Source of the DNA: an uncultured Coprococcus sp.
GTDB taxonomy: Bacteria; Bacillota; Clostridia; Lachnospirales; Lachnospiraceae
NCBI GenBank assembly: GCA_900548215.1
Contig: URJI01000037.1
Coordinates: 1 to 25,194, forward strand
Reading direction: 5' to 3'
DNA length: 25,194 bases
The notes below the pieces were generated by a model. That model had not been told where the DNA came from. It did not search any database and saw only the letters and a list, made by a program, of their open reading frames with translations. This document shows positions 6,939-16,257 of the stretch, piece by piece (within the stretch, counting starts at the first letter, position 1; every line of letters starts with the position of its first letter). The translations under genes and the position numbers were made by a program.

Positions 6939-9356
6939 CTATTTCATAACAATATTCACAATACGTCCAGGAACATAGATCTCCTTGATAACGTTACCTG
7001 TAAGCTTGTCGGCGATTACTTCCTTAGCCTTTGCGATAACCTCATCCTTAGGATCTTCCTTGCCGATTGCAAGTGTTGCCTTTGTCTTACCGTTGATCTG
7101 TACAGCGATCTCAACTGTTGACTCAACTGTCTTTGTCTCATCAAACTCTGGCCATGTCTGCTGATATACATATCCGCCGTAGTTCTTTACTGACCACAGC
7201 TCCTCTGTGATATGAGGTGCAACTGGATTTAACAGGATGAGCAGTGTCTTGAACTCATCTGCTGTTACGCTTCCCTTCTTATAGAAGTCGTTGAGAAGTG
7301 CCATCATGGCCGCGATAGCTGTGTTATACTTCAGGTTCTCGAAATCATTTGAAACCTTCTTGATGACCTGATGCATCTTGGTCTCCATATCCTTGGAGTA
7401 GCCCTTCTCGTCTGTCACGCTGTCCTGAAGCTTCCAAACTCTGTCGAGGAATCTTCTACATCCCTTGACACCATCCTCTGACCATGAAGCTGCAAGGTCA
7501 AATGCTCCGATGAACATCTCGTAGGTACGAAGTGTATCTGCACCGTATACATCTACGATGTCGTCAGGATTTACAACGTTGCCTCTTGACTTACTCATCT
7601 TCTCACCGTTCTCACCGAGGATCATACCATGTGATGTTCTCTTCTGGTATGGCTCTGGTGTAGGAACTACGCCCTGATCGTACAGGAACTTGTGCCAGAA
7701 TCTTGAATACAGAAGGTGGAGTGTTGTATGCTCCATTCCTCCGTTGTACCAGTCAACAGGAAGCCAGTACTTGAGTGCCTCCTTGCTTGCAAGCGCCTCC
7801 GTGTTGTGAGGATCTGTATATCTGAGGAAATACCATGATGATCCAGCCCACTGTGGCATGGTATCCGTCTCTCTCTTCGCAGGGCCGCCACAGCATGGAC
7901 ATGTGGTGTTTACCCAGTCTGTCATAGCTGCAAGTGGTGACTCGCCGTTGTCTGTCGGCATATAGCTGTCTACCTCCGGAAGAAGCAGAGGGAGCTGGCT
8001 CTCGTCGATTGGAACATAACCACACTTATCACAGTGAACGATAGGAATTGGCTCGCCCCAGTATCTCTGACGTGAGAATACCCAGTCACGGAGCTTGTAG
8101 TTTGTCTTTGCCTGACCGATGCCCTTCTCCTCAAGGAACTTGATCATCTTCTCTTTTGCGTCCTTTACCTCGAGTCCGTTGAGGAAATCTGAATTGATGA
8201 GCACTCCTGTTGCCACATCTGTAAATGCAGCCTCATTTATATCTACTTCCTCGCCATCCTTTGCAACTACCTGGATGAGTGGAAGTCCGAACTTCTTTGC
8301 AAATTCCCAGTCTCTGTCATCATGTGCAGGAACCGCCATGATCGCACCTGTTCCGTAGCTCATGAGTACATAGTCTGAAACGTAGATTGGGATCTCCTTT
8401 CCATTTACAGGGTTGATGGCTGTGAGTCCGTCTATACATACACCTGTCTTATCCTTTGCAAGCTCTGAACGCTCGAAGTCGCTCTTCTTCGCTGCCTGCT
8501 CACGGTATGCCTCGATATCCGACCAGTTGCCGATCTCATCCTTGTACTTGTCAAGGATTGGATGCTCTGGTGAAACTACCATATATGTTACTCCGAACAG
8601 TGTGTCGCATCTTGTTGTATATATGCGGAGCTTGTCCTCTTTGCCCTTTACTGAGAAATCAACCTCAGCTCCTGTTGAACGTCCGATCCAGTTCTTCTGT
8701 GAAACCTTTACACGCTCGATGTAATCCACGCCGTCAAGTCCCTCAATGAGCTTGTCTGCGTAATCTGTGATCTTGAGCATCCACTCTGACTTAACCTTGC
8801 GGACAACCTCGCTGCCGCAACGCTCACATACGCCGTTGACAACCTCCTCATTTGCAAGGCCAACCTTACATGATGTACACCAGTTGATAGGCATCTCCTT
8901 CTTGTATGCGAGACCAGCCTTGAAGAGCTTGAGGAATATCCACTGTGTCCACTTGTAATATTCAGGATCCGTTGTGTTGATCTCTCTGTCCCAGTCAAAT
9001 GAGTATCCAAGTGAGTGGAGCTGTTTCTTGAATCTTGCAACATTTGTCTTGGTTACTTCCTTTGGATGGATCTTGTTCTTGATAGCATAGTTCTCTGTAG
9101 GGAGACCAAATGCGTCCCATCCCATTGGGTACAGAACGTTGTAACCCTGCATTCTTCTTTTTCTTGCTACTATATCAAGCGCTGTGTATGGTCTTGGGTG
9201 ACCTACGTGAAGTCCCTGTCCTGATGGATATGGGAATTCAACTAACGCATAATACTTTGGTTTTGAATAATCATCTGTAGCAGCAAATGCCTTGTTGTCA
9301 TCCCAGACCTTCTGCCACTTTCCTTCAACGACTTTGTGGTTGTATGTCTCAGCCAT
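6939..9356 (-). CDS. leuS: Leucyl-tRNA synthetase
   Basis: An 805-residue class I synthetase that charges tRNA-Leu. Seen: the HIGH-type motif in PSGQGLHVGHPRP (about 44-56), a first Cys set (CTSC at 160-163 and CERC at 177-180), the CP1 editing domain (about 220-420) with GTGAIMAVPAHDDRDWEFA, a second Cys set (HCDKC and CPCC, about 442-489), KMSKS at 586-590 and the anticodon-binding and C-terminal domains. The start ATG at 9356 (MAETYNHKVVEGKWQ) is set by AAGGAGGC 11 nt upstream. An in-frame ATG 48 bp further upstream lacks such a site. No T-box motif is visible in the 263-bp upstream gap, so this leuS seems not to be T-box controlled. Confidence 0.98.
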   Translation of the reverse strand: MAETYNHKVVEGKWQKVWDDNKAFAATDDYSKPKYYALVEFPYPSGQGLHVGHPRPYTALDIVARKRRMQGYNVLYPMGWDAFGLPTENYAIKNKIHPKEVTKTNVARFKKQLHSLGYSFDWDREINTTDPEYYKWTQWIFLKLFKAGLAYKKEMPINWCTSCKVGLANEEVVNGVCERCGSEVVRKVKSEWMLKITDYADKLIEGLDGVDYIERVKVSQKNWIGRSTGAEVDFSVKGKEDKLRIYTTRCDTLFGVTYMVVSPEHPILDKYKDEIGNWSDIEAYREQAAKKSDFERSELAKDKTGVCIDGLTAINPVNGKEIPIYVSDYVLMSYGTGAIMAVPAHDDRDWEFAKKFGLPLIQVVAKDGEEVDINEAAFTDVATGVLINSDFLNGLEVKDAKEKMIKFLEEKGIGQAKTNYKLRDWVFSRQRYWGEPIPIVHCDKCGYVPIDESQLPLLLPEVDSYMPTDNGESPLAAMTDWVNTTCPCCGGPAKRETDTMPQWAGSSWYFLRYTDPHNTEALASKEALKYWLPVDWYNGGMEHTTLHLLYSRFWHKFLYDQGVVPTPEPYQKRTSHGMILGENGEKMSKSRGNVVNPDDIVDVYGADTLRTYEMFIGAFDLAASWSEDGVKGCRRFLDRVWKLQDSVTDEKGYSKDMETKMHQVIKKVSNDFENLKYNTAIAAMMALLNDFYKKGSVTADEFKTLLILLNPVAPHITEELWSVKNYGGYVYQQTWPEFDETKTVESTVEIAVQINGKTKATLAIGKEDPKDEVIAKAKEVIADKLTGNVIKEIYVPGRIVNIVMK

Positions 9357-9495
9357 TTTTGAAAATGCCTCCTTGAAATTATTCTTTGATATCTTTGATA
9401 TCAATCAATTTTTAGTAATTCTGATACTTTATGCTTTGATCATTATCGTTTTCGGCTGCAGCGTATTTTCAGCCTTATTCTCTCTAATCTTAACT

Positions 9496-9523
9496 ATATT
9501 AGCATATAAGCTGTGTTTTTCAA
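9496..9523 (-). promoter_or_regulatory. Probable leuS promoter
   Basis: On the minus strand TTGAAA (9523-9518) is spaced 16 bp from TAATAT (9501-9496), with an extended TGC just before the -10 box. It is in the gap between the Nudix stop and leuS and gives a leader of about 130 nt. Confidence 0.5.
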
Positions 9524-9619
9524 ACTATTTTTTAGCATATACCCTGCATATTCTTTGTTCACCACGATATGCCGATTTTTGCTTTTCTCTCACTTTCTGC
9601 ATATCATAAGCTGCAACTC

Positions 9620-10120
9620 TTATTCAAATACTTTCTTAATGCTGTCATAGTGAAGGAATATCCCCTGCTCTGCATATTCCTTTATCTCATCAAGCGTTGC
9701 CAGCTTGAAGCCATCTGTCTCCGCCTCCTGAGGTCTGACATCCTTTTCTTCAAAGTTGCCTGTGAATTTGTACACATCCACAAAGTAGTTGTCCTTCTCA
9801 TCCGGGTTATCTCTTCTATATGTAAACTGCAGACCTCCATCGAAATCGCTCACATCTATACCGGTCTCCTCAATTACTTCTCTCCTGACCGCCTCTATAG
9901 AGGACTCTCCCGCCTGCACTCCGCCGCCGGATACCTCCCACCAGCCAGCTGCCCATGCCTTTGTCATAACCCTTTTGGTTATCAGATACTTACCCTCTCT
10001 GTTCTGGAGCACGCCGAGCACTGTGAGGTGATAATCCCCCGGCTGCATATTCCAGTCATTTCTCTTCATCGTGCGCCCTGTAGGCTGCTTGTTTACATCG
10101 TAAATATCCCAGTATTCCAT
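9620..10120 (-). CDS. Nudix hydrolase
   Basis: A 166-residue Nudix protein. The Nudix box is complete: G66-x5-E72-x7-REVIEETGI (80-88), with the metal-binding glutamates present. The N-terminal segment EYWDIYDVNKQPTG resembles the isopentenyl-diphosphate isomerase-like (YfcD) branch of the superfamily. The substrate cannot be read from sequence; family members hydrolyse nucleoside diphosphate derivatives. ATG at 10120 has AGAGG about 10 nt upstream. It lies upstream of leuS on the same strand but leuS has its own promoter candidate. Confidence 0.9.
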   Translation of the reverse strand: MEYWDIYDVNKQPTGRTMKRNDWNMQPGDYHLTVLGVLQNREGKYLITKRVMTKAWAAGWWEVSGGGVQAGESSIEAVRREVIEETGIDVSDFDGGLQFTYRRDNPDEKDNYFVDVYKFTGNFEEKDVRPQEAETDGFKLATLDEIKEYAEQGIFLHYDSIKKVFE

Positions 10121-10317
10121 CTCTGCTTGTCCTCTTTCTCATTTTATATTGTCTGCTTTTTATTCACCAGTCTGCTCCATTAATACTATTAAGTGAAGCT
10201 ACGGCAATTTTCACTTCATTTTCCAGACTTGTTAATCTCTGTCTCAGTAACATAATAAATGCTATTTTAAGTTTCTTCAACAAACATTCGAGTTTTTAAC
10301 ATAATTATTTATTGCAG

Positions 10318-10347
10318 TTTACTATAAAACTTAAGCTGTGGTACAAT
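10318..10347 (+). promoter_or_regulatory. Probable promoter of the methyltransferase gene
   Basis: TTTACT (10318-10323) is spaced 18 bp from TACAAT (10342-10347), and a TGG extension precedes the -10 box. It lies 49 bp before the start codon. Confidence 0.45.
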
Positions 10348-10395
10348 CTAAACTGTTATCATGAGATTTGACCAGCTGCGGCTGAAGGAGGAAGC

Positions 10396-11262
10396 ATGGA
10401 CGCTTATGAAGTATTCGCCAGTGTATACGACGAACTTATGGACAATATTCCATACGATGACTGGTGCACATATATAATAGAAGTTTTAAAAAAATATGAC
10501 GTGACAGACGGACTTATCTGTGAACTCGGCTGCGGAACAGGCGAAGTGACCGAGCGGCTTGCTGACGCCGGCTACGACATGATCGGCATAGACAACTCCT
10601 ATGAGATGCTTGAAGTGGCAAATGAAAAAAAGATCGACACCGGTCACGAATCTATCTTATATCTCATGCAGGACATGAGGGAGTTTGAACTCTTCGGCAC
10701 GGTAAATGCCATCGTGTGCGTGTGTGACAGCATAAACTACCTGACAGATCTTTCCGATATCACCCATGTATTCAGACTGGCTAATAACTATCTTGAATCA
10801 AGAGGCATATTTGTCTGCGACTTCAAGACACGCCACTATTTCAGAGATGTGGTGGCGGACAGCACCATAGCAGAGGACAGAGACGATGTAAGCTTCATAT
10901 GGGATAATTATTATGACACAGAAACTGACATAAATGAACTTGCACTCAGCCTGTTTCTGCCTGAAAATCCTGAACCGGATATCGGACGAGATTCAGATTC
11001 AGCTGATGGGATCACGGATGAACCGACACATGGCAATAACTTTAAAAGCAGCCATGATGAATATCCACTATACAGGAAATATCAGGAATTCCACTATCAG
11101 AGAGGGCTCACACTTGAAAACATGAGAAAATGTGTTGCCGACTCGGGTATGGAGCTTGTGGCCATGTATGATGCATTTACATTTGAACGCGCTACAGATT
11201 CAAGTGAGCGTGTATACGTAGTTGCCAGAGAAACACGGCAGGATAACAAACACTATGAATAG
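10396..11262 (+). CDS. Class I SAM-dependent methyltransferase
   Basis: A 288-residue protein with a Rossmann methyltransferase fold. Motif I ICELGCGTGEVTERL (41-55) binds S-adenosylmethionine, and IGIDNSYEML (about 63-72) supplies the acidic motif II residue. Later strands VNAIVCVCDSINYL and GIFVCDFKT fit motifs IV-V. Residues about 195-215 form an acidic, probably disordered insertion (PDIGRDSDSADG) before the C-terminal sheet. The substrate is unknown. ATG 10396 follows GAAGGAGGAAGC. It lies 157 bp upstream of hslO on the same strand, which may be a shared unit. Confidence 0.85.
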   Translation: MDAYEVFASVYDELMDNIPYDDWCTYIIEVLKKYDVTDGLICELGCGTGEVTERLADAGYDMIGIDNSYEMLEVANEKKIDTGHESILYLMQDMREFELFGTVNAIVCVCDSINYLTDLSDITHVFRLANNYLESRGIFVCDFKTRHYFRDVVADSTIAEDRDDVSFIWDNYYDTETDINELALSLFLPENPEPDIGRDSDSADGITDEPTHGNNFKSSHDEYPLYRKYQEFHYQRGLTLENMRKCVADSGMELVAMYDAFTFERATDSSERVYVVARETRQDNKHYE

Positions 11263-11419
11263 TCTTGTCTTATCATTATTCATAAGATAAAATAGTAAAG
11301 ATTGTCCTATATACATCATTAAAATAGCGATATTATATCAAGGTAAAGGGACAGATTATAAAAGGACAGATTACAAAATGTAATAATACTGACCACTATA
11401 GAATAGAGAGGTATCTAAC

Positions 11420-12307
11420 ATGAACGATCATATAATAAGAGGTATGGCTGCAAACAATCAGGTAAGATTCTTCGCCGGCACAACAAGAGATATCGTGGAA
11501 ACTGCAAGGTCTATCCACAACACAAGCCCAGTAGCCACAGCCGCACTGGGAAGACTGCTCACAGCAGGTGCCCTGATGGGCGCACAGTGCAAGAACGAAT
11601 CTGATGTACTGACACTCCAGATTCAGTGCAATGGTCCAATCGGCGGGCTGACTGTAACCGCAGATGCGCACTCAAGAGTCAAGGGGTATGTAAACAATCC
11701 CAATGTAATTCTTCACGCAAATGAAAAAGGTAAGCTTGACGTTGCAAAGGCTCTTGATCTCGGCGTACTTTCAGTCATCAAGGACATAGGTCTCAAGGAG
11801 CCTTATGTCGGACAGACTCAGCTCGTATCAGGTGAGATTGCCGAGGACCTGACATATTACTTTGCAACATCAGAACAGATTCCTACTTCTGTTGCACTCG
11901 GCGTCCTCATGGAAAAGGACAACACAGTAAAGCAGGCAGGGGGATTCATCATTCAGCTCATGCCATTTGCATCAGATGAGCTCATTGACGTCCTTGAAAA
12001 AAGGCTTAATGACTTCTCTTCCATCACAAGTCTTCTCGACGAAGGCAAAAGTCCTCTCGATATCATCAAGGATGTATTTGAGGGTTATGATGTGGTAATA
12101 ACCGATGAGCTTCCTACAGAGTGGCACTGCAACTGCAGCAAGGAGAGATACTACAATGCGGTACTCAGCCTCGGAAAGAAAGAGATTGCAAGTCTCCTTG
12201 AAGAGGGCGAGCCTATAGAGGTCAATTGCCAGTTCTGCAACTCCCATTACAAGTTCTCACCAGACGAACTTAAGGAGATGCTTTTGAAAGCAGCAAATAA
12301 CAGATAA
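11420..12307 (+). CDS. hslO: Redox-regulated chaperone Hsp33
   Basis: A 295-residue Hsp33, a cytoplasmic holdase that is switched on when oxidative stress oxidises its zinc-bound cysteines. The N-terminal substrate-binding domain (about 1-180) carries NGPIGGLTVTADA. The redox switch is intact: Cys237-x-Cys239 and Cys270-x2-Cys273. ATG 11420 has AGAGAGG 8 nt upstream. It is read in the same direction as the methyltransferase gene before it and typA after it, though typA has its own promoter. Confidence 0.97.
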   Translation: MNDHIIRGMAANNQVRFFAGTTRDIVETARSIHNTSPVATAALGRLLTAGALMGAQCKNESDVLTLQIQCNGPIGGLTVTADAHSRVKGYVNNPNVILHANEKGKLDVAKALDLGVLSVIKDIGLKEPYVGQTQLVSGEIAEDLTYYFATSEQIPTSVALGVLMEKDNTVKQAGGFIIQLMPFASDELIDVLEKRLNDFSSITSLLDEGKSPLDIIKDVFEGYDVVITDELPTEWHCNCSKERYYNAVLSLGKKEIASLLEEGEPIEVNCQFCNSHYKFSPDELKEMLLKAANNR

Positions 12308-12405
12308 ACAAACAGCCAGTCTAATAACAAGTTTTACATAGCTGTTTCCCATCAAATTTTCGTCATTTGCCCTCATTTTCACTACATTTTTGTACATTAT
12401 AATTA

Positions 12406-12434
12406 TTGCATTGGTTTTTTCACTATGCTAGAAT
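12406..12434 (+). promoter_or_regulatory. typA promoter
   Basis: TTGCAT (12406-12411) is spaced 17 bp from TAGAAT (12429-12434) with an extended -10 (TGC). It lies 47 bp upstream of the chosen typA start. Confidence 0.7.
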
Positions 12435-12481
12435 GTTAAACGTTGTAAAATAGACTAATTTTGAAGGAAAGAGTGAATATT

Positions 12482-14308
12482 ATGAAGATAACAAGAGATG
12501 ATATCAGAAATGTGGCTATCATCGCCCACGTTGACCATGGTAAGACAACACTTGTAGACGAGCTCTTAAAGCAGAGCGGTGTATTCCGTGACAACCAGGA
12601 GGTCGCTGAGCGTGTCATGGATTCCAACGATATCGAGCGTGAAAGAGGTATCACTATCCTCTCCAAGAACACTGCCGTAACATATGGCAGCACCAAGATC
12701 AACATCATTGATACTCCGGGCCATGCCGACTTCGGCGGTGAGGTTGAGCGAGTTCTGAAGATGGTAAATGGCGTAATCCTCGTTGTTGATGCATTTGAGG
12801 GACCTATGCCACAGACCAAGTTCGTTCTGAAGAAGGCTCTCGAGCTTAATCTTGCAGTTATCGTATGTATAAATAAATGTGATCGTCCTGAGGCTCGTCC
12901 TGACGAGGTAGTTGACGAAGTTCTTGAGCTTCTCATCGAGCTTGATGCAAATGAAGATCAGCTCGACTGTCCATTTGTATTTGCTTCTGCAAAGTCTGGT
13001 TATGCAACCCTTGACTCATCCAAGCCTGGCACAGACATGAAGCCTCTGTTCGACACTATCATTGATTACATTCCTGCCCCTACAGGTGATCCTGATGCAG
13101 GTGTACAGATGCTTGTCAGCACCATCGACTACAACGAGTACGTTGGACGTATCGGTGTCGGCAAGGTCGACAACGGTGTCCTCAAGGTAAACGAGGATCT
13201 CGTCATCGTAAATGAGCATGACCCTGACAAGCTTGAGAAGGTTCGTATTGGAAAGCTTTTCGAGTACGATGGTCTTAGCAAGGTAGAAGTCAAGGAAGCA
13301 CAGATCGGAGCTATCGTTGCAGTATCTGGTATCACAGATGTACAGATAGGTGATACACTCTGCTCCCCTGAAAATCCTGATCCAATTCCTTTCCAGAAGA
13401 TATCTGAACCAACAATCGCCATGACATTCATGGTAAATGACTCTCCTCTCGCAGGCAAGGAAGGTAAGTTCGTGACATCAAGACATCTCCGTGAGAGACT
13501 TTTCAGAGAGCTGAACACAGATGTCAGCCTCAGAGTCGAGGAGACAGATACAACTGAGGCATTCAAGGTTTCAGGTCGTGGTGAGCTCCATCTGTCAGTC
13601 CTCATCGAGAACATGAGACGTGAGGGTTATGAGTTTGCAGTAAGCAAGGCTGAGGTTATCTACAAGGAAGATGAGCTCGGACATAAACTTGAGCCATTTG
13701 AGATTGCTTATATAGATGTTCCTGATGAGTTCGCAGGTACTATCATCAACATGCTGAACCAGAGAAAGGGTGAGCTTCAGGGAATGGCTCCTACAGGAAA
13801 TGGAACCACAAGACTTGAGTTCTCTGTCCCATCCCGTGGACTTATCGGATTCCGTGGAGACTTCATGACAGCTACCAAGGGTACAGGAATCATCAACACA
13901 ACATTCGATGAGTATCTCCCATACAAGGGTGACATGAGCTACCGTTCAAAGGGCTCACTCATCGCATTCGAGTCAGGTACTTCGATCACATACGGTCTGT
14001 TCAATGCACAGGAGCGTGGAACTCTGTTCATCGGACCAGGCGAGCAGGTTTACGCCGGTATGGTTGTCGGTGAGAATCCTCGTGCAGAGGACATGGAGGT
14101 AAATGTCTGCAAGAAGAAGCAGCTTACCAATACACGTTCTTCAGGATCAGATGACGCCCTTAAGCTTTCACCTCCAAAGGTGATGAGTCTTGAGCAGGCT
14201 CTTGATTTCATCGACACTGATGAGCTCCTTGAGATCACACCGAAGTCATTCAGAATCCGTAAGAAGATCCTTGACCATACTCTTCGTTACAGATCCAACA
14301 GAAAGTAG
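12482..14308 (+). CDS. typA: Ribosome-associated GTPase TypA/BipA
   Basis: A 608-residue translational GTPase of the EF-G-like group, which binds ribosomes and supports 50S assembly and stress adaptation. Seen: P-loop AHVDHGKTT (15-23), switch II DTPGHADFGGEV, NKCD specificity motif, then the beta-barrel and the two alpha/beta domains, and the C-terminal domain with RIRKKILDHTLRYRSNRK. The length is standard. I choose ATG 12482 because AAGGAAAGAG lies just upstream; a TTG at 12461 in the same frame overlaps that site. A strong terminator follows. Confidence 0.97.
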   Translation: MKITRDDIRNVAIIAHVDHGKTTLVDELLKQSGVFRDNQEVAERVMDSNDIERERGITILSKNTAVTYGSTKINIIDTPGHADFGGEVERVLKMVNGVILVVDAFEGPMPQTKFVLKKALELNLAVIVCINKCDRPEARPDEVVDEVLELLIELDANEDQLDCPFVFASAKSGYATLDSSKPGTDMKPLFDTIIDYIPAPTGDPDAGVQMLVSTIDYNEYVGRIGVGKVDNGVLKVNEDLVIVNEHDPDKLEKVRIGKLFEYDGLSKVEVKEAQIGAIVAVSGITDVQIGDTLCSPENPDPIPFQKISEPTIAMTFMVNDSPLAGKEGKFVTSRHLRERLFRELNTDVSLRVEETDTTEAFKVSGRGELHLSVLIENMRREGYEFAVSKAEVIYKEDELGHKLEPFEIAYIDVPDEFAGTIINMLNQRKGELQGMAPTGNGTTRLEFSVPSRGLIGFRGDFMTATKGTGIINTTFDEYLPYKGDMSYRSKGSLIAFESGTSITYGLFNAQERGTLFIGPGEQVYAGMVVGENPRAEDMEVNVCKKKQLTNTRSSGSDDALKLSPPKVMSLEQALDFIDTDELLEITPKSFRIRKKILDHTLRYRSNRK

Positions 14309-14336
14309 ACCGACGAACGAAATATAAATATAACAT

Positions 14337-14379
14337 AAAAGAGATAATTCACACTCTGATGCGAATTATCTCTTTTTTT
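14337..14379 (+). terminator. typA terminator
   Basis: Perfect 14-bp arms at 14337-14350 and 14363-14376 with a 12-nt loop and a run of seven T. Confidence 0.9.
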
Positions 14380-14395
14380 GACGCCATATTCTCTT

Positions 14396-14816
14396 CTATC
14401 TTCTAGTCACGGCTTCTATTGGTCTTAGTTTTGAGGCCCATAATGCGGGGAAGTATCCTGCTGCCACGCCGAGAAACACTGAGCCGAAGACTTTCAGTAT
14501 CCATATCTCGTTTATCCTGTCAAATACCGATGTTGTCATGGTGTTGCTTATTCCAATGACAGCAACCACAAGGGCTATCATTCCTATACCGCCAAGAAGC
14601 AGTTGCATCCACATTATCATATACCGGGGATTCCACCACTATATTAAATTTACCTGTAAGCTCCGTCTCGTTTCCCTCTTTGTCTTCATACGCCACCACC
14701 ACTGTGGATATCTCGCCAGATGAACCTGTAGTCGATACAGCATATGTCAGAATATCTATGCTTCCACTCTTACCAGCCTCTATATTGCCGATAACCAGTG
14801 CGATCAGACCCGTATT
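14396..14816 (-). pseudogene. Remnant of a MacB/FtsX-type ABC permease with an extracellular repeat domain
   Basis: Two pieces of one decayed gene are visible. The 5' piece (14816 to about 14612) reads GLIALVIGNIEAGKSGSIDI through VVAYEDKEGNETELTGKFNI and looks like the end of a CARDB-like extracellular domain. The reading frame then shifts, and the 3' piece (about 14614-14396) reads WMQLLLGGIGMIALVVAVIG, then SNTMTTSVFDRINEIWILKVFG, joined directly to SVFLGVAAGYFPALWASKLR and PIEAVTRR. These are the start and end of an FtsX-type membrane domain; the two middle helices are missing. So at least two deletions and one frameshift have occurred. The first piece has no start codon of its own and follows the lipoprotein stop codon in the same frame. 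Confidence 0.75.
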
Positions 14817-15671
14817 CTACATCTCTTCATTGATGATAACACTCTTTATATCTGAGACACTGTTTAGGGCCTTCAGCACTCCCGTTACCGCCACATTGCT
14901 ATTTTCTTCTGATACACCGCCAAGATCAAGGTATATCATTATCTGGTCTTCACCCTTATATACATCAATATACCCCATATAGTTTTCCTCATCACCATTT
15001 TGTGAAGAATAATCCGACATCACCTGCTGGATCTCTTCAGTTTTCTCATCTGTCACACCGCCGTCAAAGTACACACTATATAAAAAGCTCTCTCCGTCAA
15101 ATCCTGCAACATGTGCCTCATAGTTCAAATCAAGCTGATCTACTCCTAATATACTGTCAAAGTCGAATTCTCCATCTTCTCCAAATCCATATTCTCCATA
15201 ATTTTCTGCCATAGCATCATCCATATTATCAGCCATCTCACTATTCTCATCTATCCCATTTTCTTTCTCCGCAGCTTCCTCAGGTTTTCTCTCAAACCGT
15301 GCATATCCGCTGTCATATTTCAGATAAATGACATTCTTCTCAGTTGTGCTGACATATATTTCCTGCCCGATTTCAATATCCACACCTGCTGCCGCAAAAT
15401 TCTCTGCAGGATAGTCCTTACTATCGACCTTTTCTATTGCTCCCACACTCTCGTATCCTTCCGGCAGATCCTCATCTCTTCCGGTTGCATTGTAATAATA
15501 GATATACCCATCATACATAACCTGTGGCTGCTCTATCATTCCGCTTTCCACACCGGTCGAGGTCTCCACGCCATTTGTTCCTGAAACATTTCCCTCAGAA
15601 CTACCGCAGGCAGTACATGCCATAATCGAAAGCGCCGCAGCACCTATAAATATTCCTTTTCGTATCCCCAT
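14817..15671 (-). CDS. Acidic predicted lipoprotein of unknown function
   Basis: A 284-residue secreted protein not matched to a known family. It has a short basic N-terminus (MGIRKG), a hydrophobic stretch (7-18) and Cys19/Cys22, a plausible lipobox (SIMACTAC), followed by a Ser/Thr/Gly linker. Residues about 130-165 are very acidic, rich in Glu, Asp and Asn. The C-terminal part (about 175-284) alternates sheet-like stretches and ends VIINEEM. The start ATG at 15671 follows AAAAGGAGAA. The permease remnant follows immediately, which suggests it once belonged to a membrane export locus. The 3' end may be altered by the deletion that made the pseudogene. Confidence 0.7.
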   Translation of the reverse strand: MGIRKGIFIGAAALSIMACTACGSSEGNVSGTNGVETSTGVESGMIEQPQVMYDGYIYYYNATGRDEDLPEGYESVGAIEKVDSKDYPAENFAAAGVDIEIGQEIYVSTTEKNVIYLKYDSGYARFERKPEEAAEKENGIDENSEMADNMDDAMAENYGEYGFGEDGEFDFDSILGVDQLDLNYEAHVAGFDGESFLYSVYFDGGVTDEKTEEIQQVMSDYSSQNGDEENYMGYIDVYKGEDQIMIYLDLGGVSEENSNVAVTGVLKALNSVSDIKSVIINEEM

Positions 15672-15794
15672 ACAATTTTCTCCTTTTTAACCCTTATTTA
15701 TTGATGTTATCGCAAGCCAGCTAACTGTATGTTCATATTAACATGGCTTTCCCATCTCTGCCACATACATATTATTAAAGTTGTCACCATATGC

Positions 15795-16010
15795 TTACTT
15801 CCGTCCATCCATATCCTCATCCCGGACATATCTCGCATTGAACTCCATATTGATCTCACGGAGCTCCTTCTTCCCATCAATATAATCCTGGTACATCTCT
15901 GTGATACCACACATGCATCCGTCACAGTAAGCATCTATATTTCCCAGAGAATCGGCAACTATCTGCTCCCGCTCCTGTCTGGTCGTATCCTTGATAAGAT
16001 ATCCCGCCAT
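15795..16010 (-). CDS. Small conserved-looking protein with CDGCMCG motif
   Basis: A 71-residue protein starting MAGYLIKDTTRQEREQIVAD. It has a compact Cys motif CDGCMCG (about residues 29-35), then MYQDYIDGKKELREINMEFN. The amphipathic helices around a CxxCxxG-like core suggest a metal or redox role, but this is inference. ATG 16010 is chosen because AGGAGGC (16017-16023) lies 6 nt upstream; an upstream in-frame start would add a hydrophobic segment but has no site. I do not recognise a named family. Confidence 0.6.
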   Translation of the reverse strand: MAGYLIKDTTRQEREQIVADSLGNIDAYCDGCMCGITEMYQDYIDGKKELREINMEFNARYVRDEDMDGRK

Positions 16011-16102
16011 AATAAAGCCTCCTAATAATAAAATTGGCACCGACATTATTAGACAATATACACGCAAAACAATATGTACAAGCGGTAATGAAAGCGACCG
16101 AT

Positions 16103-16189
16103 CTTCAGCGCTTATCTGCTGAAGTGAAAGCCGCAGCGCCCTTATCGTAGCTGCAATATCGTGCAGATGTAAGCCAGCTGCGATAAGGG
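16103..16189. repeat. Cluster of inverted repeats downstream of aspS
   Basis: A 7-bp hairpin (arms 16103-16109 and 16118-16124) lies next to a 15-bp near-perfect hairpin (arms 16139-16153 and 16175-16189, one mismatch). Both contain a CTTATC core next to an AGCTG/GCTG box, so they look like related units. There is no T-tract, so a simple terminator is unlikely. It may be a palindromic repeat element or a structured RNA; it fills much of the 247-bp gap 16011-16257. Confidence 0.55.
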
Positions 16190-16257
16190 TAGCTGAATGT
16201 GCCTGTACACATGTTTTACGTTATTTCTAAAATGTCAGTGCCGTCCGTCTATCTAAA

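Noticed and set aside
9357..9619. T-box leader for leuS
   Set aside because: I looked for the GGTGGTACCGCG-type sequence and a terminator hairpin and found neither; the gap is also short.
12461..12481. TypA start at TTG 12461
   Set aside because: This TTG overlaps the ribosome binding site; ATG 12482 gives the standard TypA N-terminus.
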